A stretch of 64,000 nucleotides of DNA, taken from contig NC_085920.1 in the NCBI RefSeq assembly GCF_035222485.1, forward strand, positions 310,001-374,000, written 5' to 3'. A program made the translations under genes and the position numbers. The stretch's first letter is position 1; the number at the start of each line of letters is the position of its first letter. Below, in pieces: positions 54,752 through 64,000 of this stretch. The stretch comes from Podospora pseudoanserina (taxonomy: Eukaryota > Ascomycota > Sordariomycetes > Sordariales > Podosporaceae). Under the pieces are notes generated by a model, which was not told the origin of the DNA, did no database searches, and saw only the letters and a program-made list of their open reading frames with translations.

Positions 54752-57700
54752 ATGCGCCTCCTGAAACACAATGATACCGGCGATTTTAGTTTGACGGATG
54801 ACATTCCCGACGACCAGGTCCCACCGTATGCAATACTTTCGCACACCTGGGGCGACGAAGAGGTTATCTTTAAGGATATAAAGGACGGTATATGCAAGAA
54901 CAAAAGAGGCTACTCCAAGATCCAGTTTTGCGGAGATCAAGCCGGACGCGATGGCCTGAAATTCTTCTGGGTCGACACATGCTGCATCGACAAGTCCGAT
55001 AGCACCGAAGTTCAGCGCGCCCTTAACTCCATGTTTCAGTGGTACCGCAATGCAGCCAAATGCTATGTCTATCTCACAGACGTCTCAACCTGCCAGCAGG
55101 ACACCAACGGCAACCCTGGCTGGTGGGAATTGACCTTTCGAAAATCCAGGTGGTTCACTCGTGGATGGACCCTTCAAGAGCTCATTGCTCCAGCAATTGT
55201 GGAATTCTTCTCCAAAGAGGGCGAGCGTCTAGGAGACAAGAAGTCTTTGGAACAACAAATCCACGATGTAACCGGGATTCCCCTAGAGGCTCTCCCAGGC
55301 AACACATTGTCCGACTTCAGCATCGAAGAGCGTCTGTCGTGGGTCGGAAAGCGCAACACCACACAAAAAGAAGACAAGGCGTACTCGCTATTTGGCATCT
55401 TTGATGTAACAATGCCGCTTCTGTATGGCGAAGGAGAAGATAAAGCATTTGGGCGGCTGCAAGAGGAAATTAGTAAGCATAATCGCTATCTGTCCAGTCT
55501 GCATTCTACCGACCCGCGCCTTGATAAGAAGCGTATCGAGGAGGCAAAAGGTGGGTTGCTTGCTGGCGCTTACCGCTGGGTTTTTGCCAACCCCGACTTC
55601 TGTCTATGGCGTGAACGGTCGGAGAGCCGCTTACTCTGGATCAATGGAGATCCCGGCAAAGGCAAGACCATGTTACTCTGCGGCATCATCAACGAGCTAC
55701 AGGGAGCCATTGTTGCAGACGGGCATTGTCGTAATCTGGCCTACTTCTTCTGCCAAGCTACCGACTCCCGCATCAATAACGCTATTGCCGTATTACGTGG
55801 CCTGATCTACCTTCTTGCCCACCAGCAGCCACGTCTCATCTCCCACGTACGCAAATACACCGACGCTGGTAAATCCCTCTCCGACGCAAATGCGTGGTTC
55901 GCCCTCTCGGATATTTTAGTAGGGATGCTAGGAGATCCAAACGTAAAGCCAACCTATTTAGTCGTCGATGCCCTAGACGAATGTGTTATCGACCTACCGA
56001 AGCTTTTAGACTTTATCGTCTGTATCTCATCCGATCGGATAAAATGGCTCTTAACAAGCCGGAACGAGACGATCATCGAGAAGAAATTGAAATCTAACAA
56101 TGCGCGAACAAGGCTTAGTCTTGAGCTGAAGGAAAATGCGATGGAGGTGTCTCATGCCGTCGATGTGTACATCGACGATAAACTATCTGGGTTGGAAGTA
56201 CTTCAGGACGACGCCCTGTTAAAGGATCAAGTACGGAATATTCTACACAACAAGGCAAACGGCACGTTCCTCTGGGTCGCCCTCGTCGTACAGGAACTCA
56301 GCATGGATGGGGTTGAGAGCTGGCATGTTCTGCAGATTGTCGAAGAAGTGCCACCGGGGCTGGATGGGATGTACAAGCGCATGCTGGATGAGATCGAGCG
56401 GAATAAACGGGACTCGGAATCCTGTTGGCGCATTCTCTCGGTGGTGACGGTAGCATACCGCCCACTTCACTTGGACGAAATAGGCGGCTTGTCTGGATTA
56501 CCGGAACAGATTGTCAGGTCGACGGAAAATATTCAGAAGATCGTGGCCAAGTGTGGATCCTTTCTCACGGTTCGAGATAACCAGATCTACCTCGTTCATC
56601 AATCAGCCAAGGACTACTTAAGTGATCAAGCCTCCCGATTACTTTTCCCCAGTGGTGTGGCTGTGACCCACTATGACATCTCGGATCGGTCACTAAAGCT
56701 TCTCTCAGGCAAGTTGCAACGCGATGTATACGGCTTATGTATACCAGGATTGTCTATCGACCACGTCCGAGTGCCGGACCCGGACCCACTTGCGACAGTG
56801 CGGTACTCGTGCGTTTACTGGGTTAACCATCTCTCTACCTGGCAGTCGAGCGACGATAGCAAGCACCCAGATATTTTCCAAGATGGTGGTATCGTCGATG
56901 GCTTTCTGAGGCAGCACTACCTCCACTGGCTTGAAGCACTTTCACTTTGTAAAAGCATGCCGCAGGGGATACTTTCATTGGCAAAGCTCGAAAGCATTCT
57001 TCAGGTAGGCTCTACCCAGTAATAGTATCTTATTATTAAGCGGTTCTAACAGGAGTTTAGGACAGGTCGATTACGTCTCAATTACCAAGCCTTGTCACTG
57101 ATATGCACCGATTCGTTATATACTGGAGATGGGTTATTGAGAATTATCCTCTTCAGGTATACGCTTCAGCACTTATATTCAGCCCCGCCCGAAGTATAAC
57201 AAGAGGCCTATTTACGCAGGAAGAACGGAAGTGGATTACTTCGAGGCCAATTGTAGAGGATAATTGGAATGCGTGCCGGCAGACGCTCGAGGGCCATGGC
57301 GGTTGGGTCTGGTCGGTAGCGTTCTCGCCCGATTCGAAGTGGGTTGCGTCAGGATCAGACGACCGTACCATCAAGATCTGGGAGGCGGCCACGGGGTCAT
57401 ATACGCAGACGCTCGAGGGCCATGGCGGTCGGGTCAACTCGGTAGCGTTCTCGCCCGATTCGAAGTGGATTGCGTCAGGATCAGACGACAGTACCATCAA
57501 GATCTGGGAGGCGGCCACGGGGTCATGTACGCAGACGCTCGAGGGCCATGGCAGTCAGGTCTGGTCGGTAGCGGTCTCGCCCGATTCGAAGTGGGTTGCG
57601 TCAGGATCAGACGAGAGTACCATCAAGATCTGGGAGGCGGCCACGGGGTCATGTACGCAGACGCTCGAGGGCCATGGCTATCGGGTCTGGTCGGTAGCAT

Positions 57701-58560
57701 TCTCGCCCGATTCGAAGTGGGTTGCGTCAGGATCATACAACAGTACTATCAAGATCTGGGAGGCGGCCACGGGGTCATGTACGCAGACGCTCGAGGGCTA
57801 TGGCGGTCCGGTCAACTCGGTAGCGTTCTCGCCCGATTCGAAGTGGGTTGCGTCAGGATCATACGACCGTACCATCAAGATCTGGGAGGCGGCCACGGGG
57901 TCATGTACGCAGACGCTCGAGGGCCATGGCGGTCGGGTCTGGTCGGTAGCGGTCTCGCCCGATTCGAAGTGGGTTGCGTCAGGATCAGACGACAGTACTA
58001 TCAAGATCTGGGAGGCGGCCACGGGGTCATGTACGCAGACGCTCGAGGGCCATGGCGGTCCGGTCAACTCGGTAGCGTTCTCGCCCGATTCGAAGTGGAT
58101 TGCGTCAGGATCAGACGACCGTACCATCAAGATCTGGGAGGCGGCCACGGGGTCATGTACGCAGACGCTCGAGGGCCATGGCGGTTGGGTCTGGTGGGTA
58201 GCGTTCTCGTCCGATTCGAAGTGGGTTGCGTCAGGATCAAACGGCTGTATCATCAAGATCTGGGAGGCGGCCACGGGGTCATGTACGCAGACGCTCGAGG
58301 GCCATGGCGGTTCTGTGAAATCGGTAGCGTCTTCCCTTGATTCGAAGCTGATTGCATCCGGATCTAACGATACCAACCCCCCACATTACCAACGCTATGG
58401 AATAGACATGAGCAGGAGATGGATTACGAAGGGTTCAGAAAATTGGCTATGGCTGCCTCTGGAATATCAGTCACAATGTTTCGCTGCAGCGGCATCAACA
58501 ATTGCTATTGGCTGTTCTTCGGGGCGCGTCCTAACTATGAAGTTCACGATAGACAGCTGA
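54752..58560 (+). CDS. HET-NACHT-WD40 (HNWD) NLR, het-d/het-e/het-r-like
   Basis: Two exons, 54752-57004 and 57061-58560 (GTAGGC donor, TTTAG acceptor), in phase, giving 1250 residues. HET domain from residue 24 (PPYAILSHTWGDEE, FFWVDTCCIDKSDS, WFTRGWTLQELIAP, KAYSLFGIFDVTMPLLYGEG). NACHT from about 290: P-loop WINGDPGKGKTML at 297-309 and Walker B YLVVDALDEC near 405. The linker QLPSLVTDMHRFVIYW and LQVYASALIFSPARS matches the bridge seen in Podospora HNWD proteins. WD40 units of exactly 42 residues start near residue 831: eight near-identical copies plus a degenerate ninth. In Podospora, HET-D and HET-E of this design recognise allelic forms of a glycolipid transfer protein and cause cell death. 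Intact by eye. Confidence 0.93.
57298..58374 (+). repeat. 126-bp tandem WD40-coding repeat array
   Basis: Eight complete 126-bp units start at 57298, 57424, 57550, 57676, 57802, 57928, 58054 and 58180; a ninth partial, diverged unit starts at 58306. Units are almost identical at DNA level. Differences concentrate at codons 2, 3, 5, 9, 16 and 20-22 of the unit (for example GGW/GGR/GSQ/GYR/GGP and SDDR/SDDS/SDES/SYNS/SYDR), the variable face of the propeller. Confidence 0.95.
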
Positions 58561-58951
58561 GCTGATCTCTCATTCTTTGTCTATCTCTTTTTTTCTATCA
58601 TACCGTGACACAGGAGGGGCCTGGCGGTCTCCATTAATTTATAGCCCGTCACAATACTCTTGATCCTTCTGGATCCCGCTCTTTCATCACTTCGAGTACC
58701 TTGTTTCGTCATGAAGACAGGTGGCTCTAGAACACTTGGTAGAGACGTCATTTGGCCCACTCGAACAACTCGAGATCGGGCTAGTTGGCTTGACGTAGTT
58801 CCAAGGCCACAACAAACTTTATTTGATCTGGTTTCCTTTAGCAGCCGCGAGGCATTTGATTGTCCGCCTCAATTCCAACTATTGATTGTGCAGGTAGATA
58901 GCGGTTAGGCCGTGATGCGGCTGATTACTTATTTGCCGTGTGACATAAAGT
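58561..58951. other. 3' flank of the HNWD gene, nothing recognised
   Basis: A TTTTTTT run lies near 58588 and no gene is supported. Confidence 0.45.
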
Positions 58952-59110
58952 CTTACAGCCTGGTGTTAATTTCATTGGCATGATCCTTCAGTACACGCTG
59001 CTCATATTTCTTCTTTATCATACGAGACAGCTCCCAAGATGATTTGACTGCAGTAGCTAAGCCTGTGAGAGCGGCAGCTGATGCCAAGGGAACTAGGAAG
59101 GTATGACGCC
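58952..59110 (-). pseudogene. degraded copy of the small ORF at 17405-17713
   Basis: The minus strand matches the first half of the 102-residue frame at 17405-17713 (words TCTCGTATGATAAAGAAGAAA and GATCATG-NAA-GAAATTAA). Small insertions shift the frame and the match ends after about 155 bases. Shared flanking words reappear at 59315-59365, so a longer repeat was duplicated. Confidence 0.7.
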
Positions 59111-59760
59111 ATAAGTGCTAATTTGTTGATAGGAAGTGATAAAGAAGCTTAGGTAGGTATGTAAATGTGAAATGGAACTGTAGTTAAGACAAGCAGTATG
59201 TTGTTTTATATGACGATTCAACTTTGCCTTTACCTTGACTTGCAAATTCGTTATTCGAACTTAAGCTGGTTAATTTGGACATTTCGAAATCAAACACATT
59301 TTTTCCAAGCTGAAATTGACAGGGGGTAGGGTTAAAGCGGCAATACATTTCCCTTGACCGGGAAGAACAACAAAAAGAGGAAGCTAGACAGTGGGTCAAT
59401 GACTCGAGGATAACCACCCATTATCCCAGCTCAAAATCGTCCAACATCCCGCACTTTATGAGTTGTTACACAAACCCCATACAAGTGACAAGAGACCCCG
59501 CATGGTGACCATGGGTCTGACACGGCTGATATTTGTATGGCCGAATTGGAGAATTGAGGCGGATCTCATGGCATATCCATGCAAGGGGATGGGACCAACC
59601 ATTCGAATCACCAAGTTGTCTGACTGACTGAGCCGCCGGCAAATCGGCTTCCCCGCAGCACCCAGGAGTTTTTGATAAAGTCTTACGCTTCACCATCCTG
59701 AAAGTCACTGGTTCATTCAAAATCCAGCTTCTTGTCAGTGGAGTACTTGACACTGAAGCA
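59111..59760. other. repeat remnant and promoter region
   Basis: Holds the downstream flank of the duplicated repeat (about 59315-59365) and then the likely promoter of the oxidase gene. Confidence 0.45.
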
Positions 59761-61747
59761 ATGTCGATAACACACCCCCAAACCTACCCTCACCCAGACT
59801 ACGAGGCTGCCCATCAGCAGACCTATGAGCGTGCTCCTCGACACCCAATAACACCCATTCCACTGCCTCCTGGCGTTGGCCAAACCGACTTTGATTCTGC
59901 CATTTCCGAGTTCATCTCCATCGCAGGCGAGGAATCGGTTTTTGTCAAGGAAGGACTGTCTGATTACATTGATCCGTATGATGTCCATGAGCATGACCCT
60001 TCCCAGCGCAAGCTGCCCAGTGCGGCTGTTTGGTATGTCCTTTTCTACTTCATTTAGCGCAGTATCACATTAACCCTTTCACCCTCCTCCGTCTCCATCT
60101 CTTCCATCGCTAATGTTGAACCCTAAACCAGCCCCAACTCAACAGACCAGCTCTCCTCCGTCCTCCGAGTAGCCAACAAGTACAAGATCCCGCTCTGGCA
60201 CTTCTCCCGCGGCAAGAACCTCGGTTACGGCGGCCCCGCTCCCCGAGTGAACGGTTCGGTGGCTCTTGACCTCCACAAGCTAGACAAGATCATTGAGGTC
60301 AACGACGAGTACCACTACGCTGTTGTCGAGCCTGGAGTCACCTTCATCCAGCTGTACGAATACTGCGTCGAGCACAAGAAGAAGGTCTGGCCTAGCACGC
60401 CGAGTCTAGGGTGGGGGAGTGTCATCGGGAATGTGAGTCACCTTTCTCCCCTGAGTCCATGTGTGTTGCTGACGCCGGGATAGACGGTAGATAGAGGAAT
60501 GGGCTTCGGGATGAATTACGCTCACCATCAATGCGTAGCTGGGATCGAGGTCATGTTACCGGACGGTGATGTCGTTCGGACGGGACAGTGGGGGATTTCC
60601 TCTTCTCCGTCTGCGTTTTTGTCCAAGTTTACGTTTGGTCCTTCGCTGGAGGGGTTGTTTTTCCAGTCAAACTTGGGCGTCGTGACCAAGATGAGTCTGT
60701 GGCTCACCCCCCAGCCACAGGCGTACATGTGCTGCAGTTTTAGCATGCCGCTGTTTACCGACCTGGAGGTGATGGTGGATGTGTTTGGGGAGATGAAGAG
60801 GAACGGGACGGTGCAGTCGTGCGTGTGGTTTACCAGTCTTATCGAGACGCTTTGCATCTTGGGGCGGAGGGAAGATTACTGGACGGGGGAAGGGCCGGTG
60901 CCGGATTGGAGGCTGGAGGAGCTGAGGCAGGAGACGGGGTTTGGGCATTGGTATGCGCGGTGGGGGTTGTACGGACCGAAGAGGATTGTGGAGGCGCAGT
61001 TTGAGGAGATCAAGAGTGTGCTTGCCAGAAGGGCGCCGACGGGGACGATAGCGGGGAATTTGTATGCCCATCCGGGAGAGGACGGGAGGTTGGATGCGAC
61101 GACGGTGCCGGATCAAGACGGGCAGATGTTTGTGGGGATTCCGAGTCTGTGGAGTTTACCGTTGATCAACTGGCCGATTTCGAAGGAGAAAAAGGATGGC
61201 AAGGCGGCGCATGGGGATTATGCACCGGTTATTCCGTCGAATGGGAAGTTGCTGATGGAGTGGATGGAGGTTAGCAAGCCGATTTGTGAGGCGAATGGGG
61301 TCGAGCTGATGGCGGATTTCTTCATGCACGAGAGGCATGTTGTGTTGATGAATATGTTTACTTGGGACCAGACAGACAAGACGCAGAAAGAAAAGATGGA
61401 GAGGTTGTATTATGGGCTGTATGAAGAGGCAAAAAAGAGAGGGTATGGGATGTACAGGGGGCATGTGAACCACATGGGTGAGTTTGTCTGTCTTTGCTGG
61501 GGGGGACAAAGGCGGTTGACAATAACAGATCTCATTGCCCATTTGAACGACTTCAACAATCACGCCTACAACCGCTTTGTGGAGAAGATCAAGGTGAGTC
61601 TCTGAGATGGCTCTGAAGCTGTGGTTGGATGCCAACATGTTACAGGATGCAATCGATCCCAATGGAATTCTGGGACCTGGGAAGCAGGGTATCTGGCCTA
61701 ACAGATTCCGCCATCTAAGGGAGACGCAGGAAAAGAGGTTTGACTAA
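59761..61747 (+). CDS. vanillyl-alcohol oxidase family FAD enzyme
   Basis: Five exons, 59761-60032, 60132-60432, 60484-61477, 61529-61593 and 61646-61747, all GT-AG and in phase, giving 577 residues, close to the roughly 560 of vanillyl-alcohol oxidase. The FAD-binding PCMH fold is seen in [42 protein letters not shown] and TPSLGWGSVIGNTVDRGMGFG. HERHVVLM aligns with the segment carrying the His that binds FAD covalently in VAO. GMYRGHV matches the Tyr-Arg pair that holds the phenol, and DPNGILGPGKQGIWP is the family C-terminus. Oxidises para-substituted phenols such as vanillyl alcohol or eugenol-type compounds. No signal peptide. Intact by eye. Confidence 0.93.
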
Positions 61748-61807
61748 AAAGGCACTGCTGATTTGTAATGAAAAAAGAAACGAAAATCCATGACAGAGCT
61801 ACCTTGC

Positions 61808-62890
61808 TCAAGCCATCACAATTCTGGTCATGTTGGATGTCCCAGTACTTGTCGTGCAGTCCCGAGTAGAGTGGGTGTTGAATGTAAGACCACCATGGAC
61901 ACTTCCCGGATCCCAAAAGACACCAATCCCATGGGCGCTATTGTAGATAGTTCCGTTGGTGAAGGTATTCCTAGACCCCACAACTCCCTGACCCCTGGCG
62001 TACTCGGTTGATTGGACGTTCACATGCACACGGTTCCCGCAGCATGTCGTGAGGGCGGATCCGCTCGCGTGTCCGTTTCCTGAAAAGTCTGAGATGGGTA
62101 TGGTCCTGCTTTTTCCGATGACACAGCAGCCAAGTAGAGTGATTGCTCCGGAGAAGACTGCCCCAAACACGGCGCCAGCCACCAATGCTGGACGGGGTGG
62201 GCAGATGGGGTGCCCTAGGTTCTCAGCCATTCTCACAAAAGTGTAGGCGCCGAGGACGTCGAAAGCGATCGAGGTGAATGTGATTGGTACTCGAAACGCT
62301 GAGCAACTTGTTAGCATTGTTCAACCACATAGCCAACGTGAAGCAACAGGCTGAAGCACCTCCGTAGTAGTAGACGAAACAAAATGACAGAGGTATGGAT
62401 GCTACAACAGCTGCGATGATGAGCTGGTTTGGAGCTTGATCTTGAGCAAAAAGTTAGCCTTCCCTCTTGTCTCTGCTGTACGGCGTGGGAAAGGCTCACC
62501 AGTCCCAAATATGCGATTGGCTACTGCTACCACTGCGAGAGCGTTGGATCCGATTGAAGTTCCCAACAATGTCATTAGCACAATCAAGGGCGTGTTTTGT
62601 GGCGCCAGCATAATCAGTCCAGCGATTGCCATAGCGGCCGCTTTGATGGCTCCCCCGATGGCGGCATGTCGAAGCATGTCCGACGTCAATGGGACGCCCA
62701 TGGCATTTGCGCCCGCCGCAGCCGCAGCAACGGCTGCAGCTGCTGTGAGGCCGACATCAAAGATGCGAGTGGCAACGAAGATGGCCACTTGCTCTTCTAG
62801 GCCGCGGGGCTTTTGCCGGCGGAGGGAGTACCGTTGGATCTGGCTGTATACGCACTGGCTAATGGCTTTGTATGGGGTTAGTAGGTAGGA
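61808..62890 (-). CDS. multi-pass membrane protein, unknown family
   Basis: Minus-strand gene with at least three exons. The first visible part (about 62880-62500) reads QRYSLRRQKPRGLEEQVAIFVATRIFDVGL, then Ala-rich helices AAAAVAAAAAGANAMGV, AAIGGAIKAAAMAIAGLIML and LIVLMTLLGTSIGSNALAVVAVANRIFG. After an intron comes PNQLIIAAVVASIPLSFCFVYYYGGASACCF (about 62430-62330). After another comes FRVPITFTSIAFDVLGAYTFVRMAENLG and ALVAGAVFGAVFSGAITLLGCCVIG. The polar C-terminus ends at 61808. About six helices in all. I do not recognise the family and the exact first exon is uncertain. Confidence 0.6.
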
Positions 62891-63598
62891 AGCACAAAAC
62901 AGACTCAGAGAAATCACACACCCAAACTCATTTTTGCTGGTCAAGGCAAACGAATCGCGACAGTGTGGTCGCTGAGGGTTTCCTTTCCAACGAAGAGTTG
63001 GTTCTGAAAGTTGAATCAACCCCGAACATGCGCGATGTTCAACCAATATGCCTGAGTCCTCATCCCTACGATATTCAGCCTCATATGGGTTACGAATTCC
63101 TCCGTCTTACTCCAAGCACTAATAAAGTAATGGTCAACAGGACCCCTAGCTGTGCACTGCCTCGGTCCCCTGAAATTAACATCCCCACACCCTCGCCACA
63201 AAATAGTTGAGACATTAAAGTAGGTTAACATGCCTTGAAGGATAGTCTAGAGGCCTTTAAAGATAGTTTATAGGCCTTTAAAAGATATTTCATAAGCCTT
63301 CAAAGATAGTTAACAAGCCTTGAAACATTATTCAAAGGCCTATTAACTTTACTCTTGAGGTTTAGCTCATAGTATAATATGGGTTAGGTAACTTACTTGA
63401 GTGTCTCAATTATTTTGTGGGCAGGGTGCCCCCCCTCCCCTCTCACCGAACCTCGACAGGGGTAGCATCGGCCGGGAACTCCAGCCAAGACTCAGCCACT
63501 CTTCTGCCTGCCGGGCGTCCATAGACCTCAGGCTGTGAAAACAGCCAAAACGCCCACTCAACTGCCATATCTCTGTTATGGCAGTGTGATGTGGCACA
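62891..63598. other. intergenic with a 21-22 bp tandem repeat
   Basis: Contains the repeat at 63233-63361, otherwise no supported gene. It may include the promoters of both flanking genes. Confidence 0.45.
63233..63361 (+). repeat. imperfect 21-22 bp tandem repeat
   Basis: Six units beginning CCTTNAA with the core AAAGATAGTT and ending AAGG or TAGG. Units differ by several bases, mostly C/T and A/T. Confidence 0.8.
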
Positions 63599-64000
63599 AT
63601 GGAGCAAAGCAATCCCGCAGAAGAGCAATGTCTTATCGACCCAAATCCAGATGTGGTCGGAGTAGGGGTAAGTTCATCTTTCCTTTCCATACTTGCACAT
63701 TATGTGACTAACCCCCAACAGATCCGCGCGTCGTTATACGTGCTCGCGCTCTCATACCACATCTTCAGCTACGTCTTCAACTCAGCCGAGCTCTCTGGCG
63801 CTATTGAATCATCCCTCGGCGTCACCGGCCTTGCCCTTTTCCTGACCGCTGTCATCACGACCGCCACCCAGTCACTCGGGCTCTTCCACGCCCTGTGCGT
63901 ATTCCACCTGCTTGGCATCGTGGGCCTTTCCGCCCATCCTCGTGGGCGATACCCAGGGGGAGTGGTGCGGAGGGTTGTCTTTATGGCGTTCTACGTGGTG
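63599..64000 (+). CDS. fungal membrane protein, N-terminal part, runs off the right edge
   Basis: Exon 1 (63599-63667) encodes MEQSNPAEEQCLIDPNPDVVGVG. A GTAAGT...AACAG intron (63668-63721) leads to exon 2 from 63722: IRASLYVLALSYHIFSYVF, then ESSLGVTGLALFLTAVITTATQSLGLFHALCVFHLLGIVGLSA and VVRRVVFMAFYVV. The DPNPDVVGVGIRASLYV start followed by hydrophobic helices is common in uncharacterised ascomycete membrane proteins. The gene is cut by the window end. Confidence 0.75.
   Translation, partial: MEQSNPAEEQCLIDPNPDVVGVGVSSSFLSILAHYVTNPQQIRASLYVLALSYHIFSYVFNSAELSGAIESSLGVTGLALFLTAVITTATQSLGLFHALCVFHLLGIVGLSAHPRGRYPGGVVRRVVFMAFYVV

Noticed and set aside
57264-58340. Long alternative frames through the WD40 array on both strands
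   Set aside because: Open only because the 126-bp unit is repeated without stops in those frames; the WD40 frame has clear domain signatures.
57298-58374. Direct-repeat array as a possible CRISPR-like structure
   Set aside because: Units are head-to-tail coding repeats of 126 bp without spacers, in a eukaryotic gene.

Overview
This is eukaryotic DNA from a filamentous ascomycete, most likely a sordariomycete. Genes have short 50-70 nt introns with GT-AG ends and CTAAC-type branch sites. The families are typical of Pezizomycotina: HET, NACHT, PTH11-type rhodopsin-fold, CmcJ/NvfI-like, tannase and vanillyl-alcohol oxidase. Several repeats carry in-frame stops at Trp and Gln codons, the mark of repeat-induced point mutation (RIP). 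A HET-NACHT-WD40 gene with near-identical WD40 units resembles the het-d/het-e/het-r family known from Podospora, so a Sordariales genome is my best guess.

Layout. 0.6-8.5 kb: a Gln-rich low-complexity protein, a damaged unknown gene, a gene with HxE and PCxxC deaminase motifs whose frame breaks once, and two divergently transcribed nucleotidyltransferase-fold genes. 8.5-18.3 kb: an AT-rich repeat block holding a complete Ty3/gypsy LTR retrotransposon (399-bp LTRs, 5-bp target duplication, decayed pol), a small ORF that recurs near 59 kb, and a solo LTR with its own target duplication. 19.9-25.6 kb: a rhodopsin-fold membrane protein, then SGNH hydrolase, CmcJ/NvfI-like oxygenase and TmpA-like membrane reductase genes on the minus strand. 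27-34 kb: an intron-containing tRNA-Glu(CUC), a tannase-family esterase, a frameshifted DUF6594-like gene and a CCCH-RBR ubiquitin ligase.

34.8-41 kb: a decayed FHA-kinase gene, an unknown gene, a GH43 hydrolase and an HD-domain hydratase-like gene. 41.3-58.6 kb is the striking part: two HET genes flank a dienelactone hydrolase gene, followed by a PUA-like gene, a pogo/Fot1-type DNA transposon with perfect 46-bp inverted repeats, a NACHT protein without C-terminal repeats, and the HET-NACHT-WD40 gene. 59.7-64 kb: a vanillyl-alcohol oxidase gene with five exons, a multi-pass membrane protein, a short tandem repeat and the start of another membrane protein running off the right edge.

How it works together. 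The 41-59 kb block reads as a self/non-self recognition (heterokaryon incompatibility, NLR) island with transposon and repeat debris around it. The rest is a mixture of secreted plant-polymer enzymes (tannase, GH43, SGNH), redox enzymes and decaying genes, which fits an accessory, repeat-rich chromosomal region. All functions are read from sequence motifs; no searches could be run.
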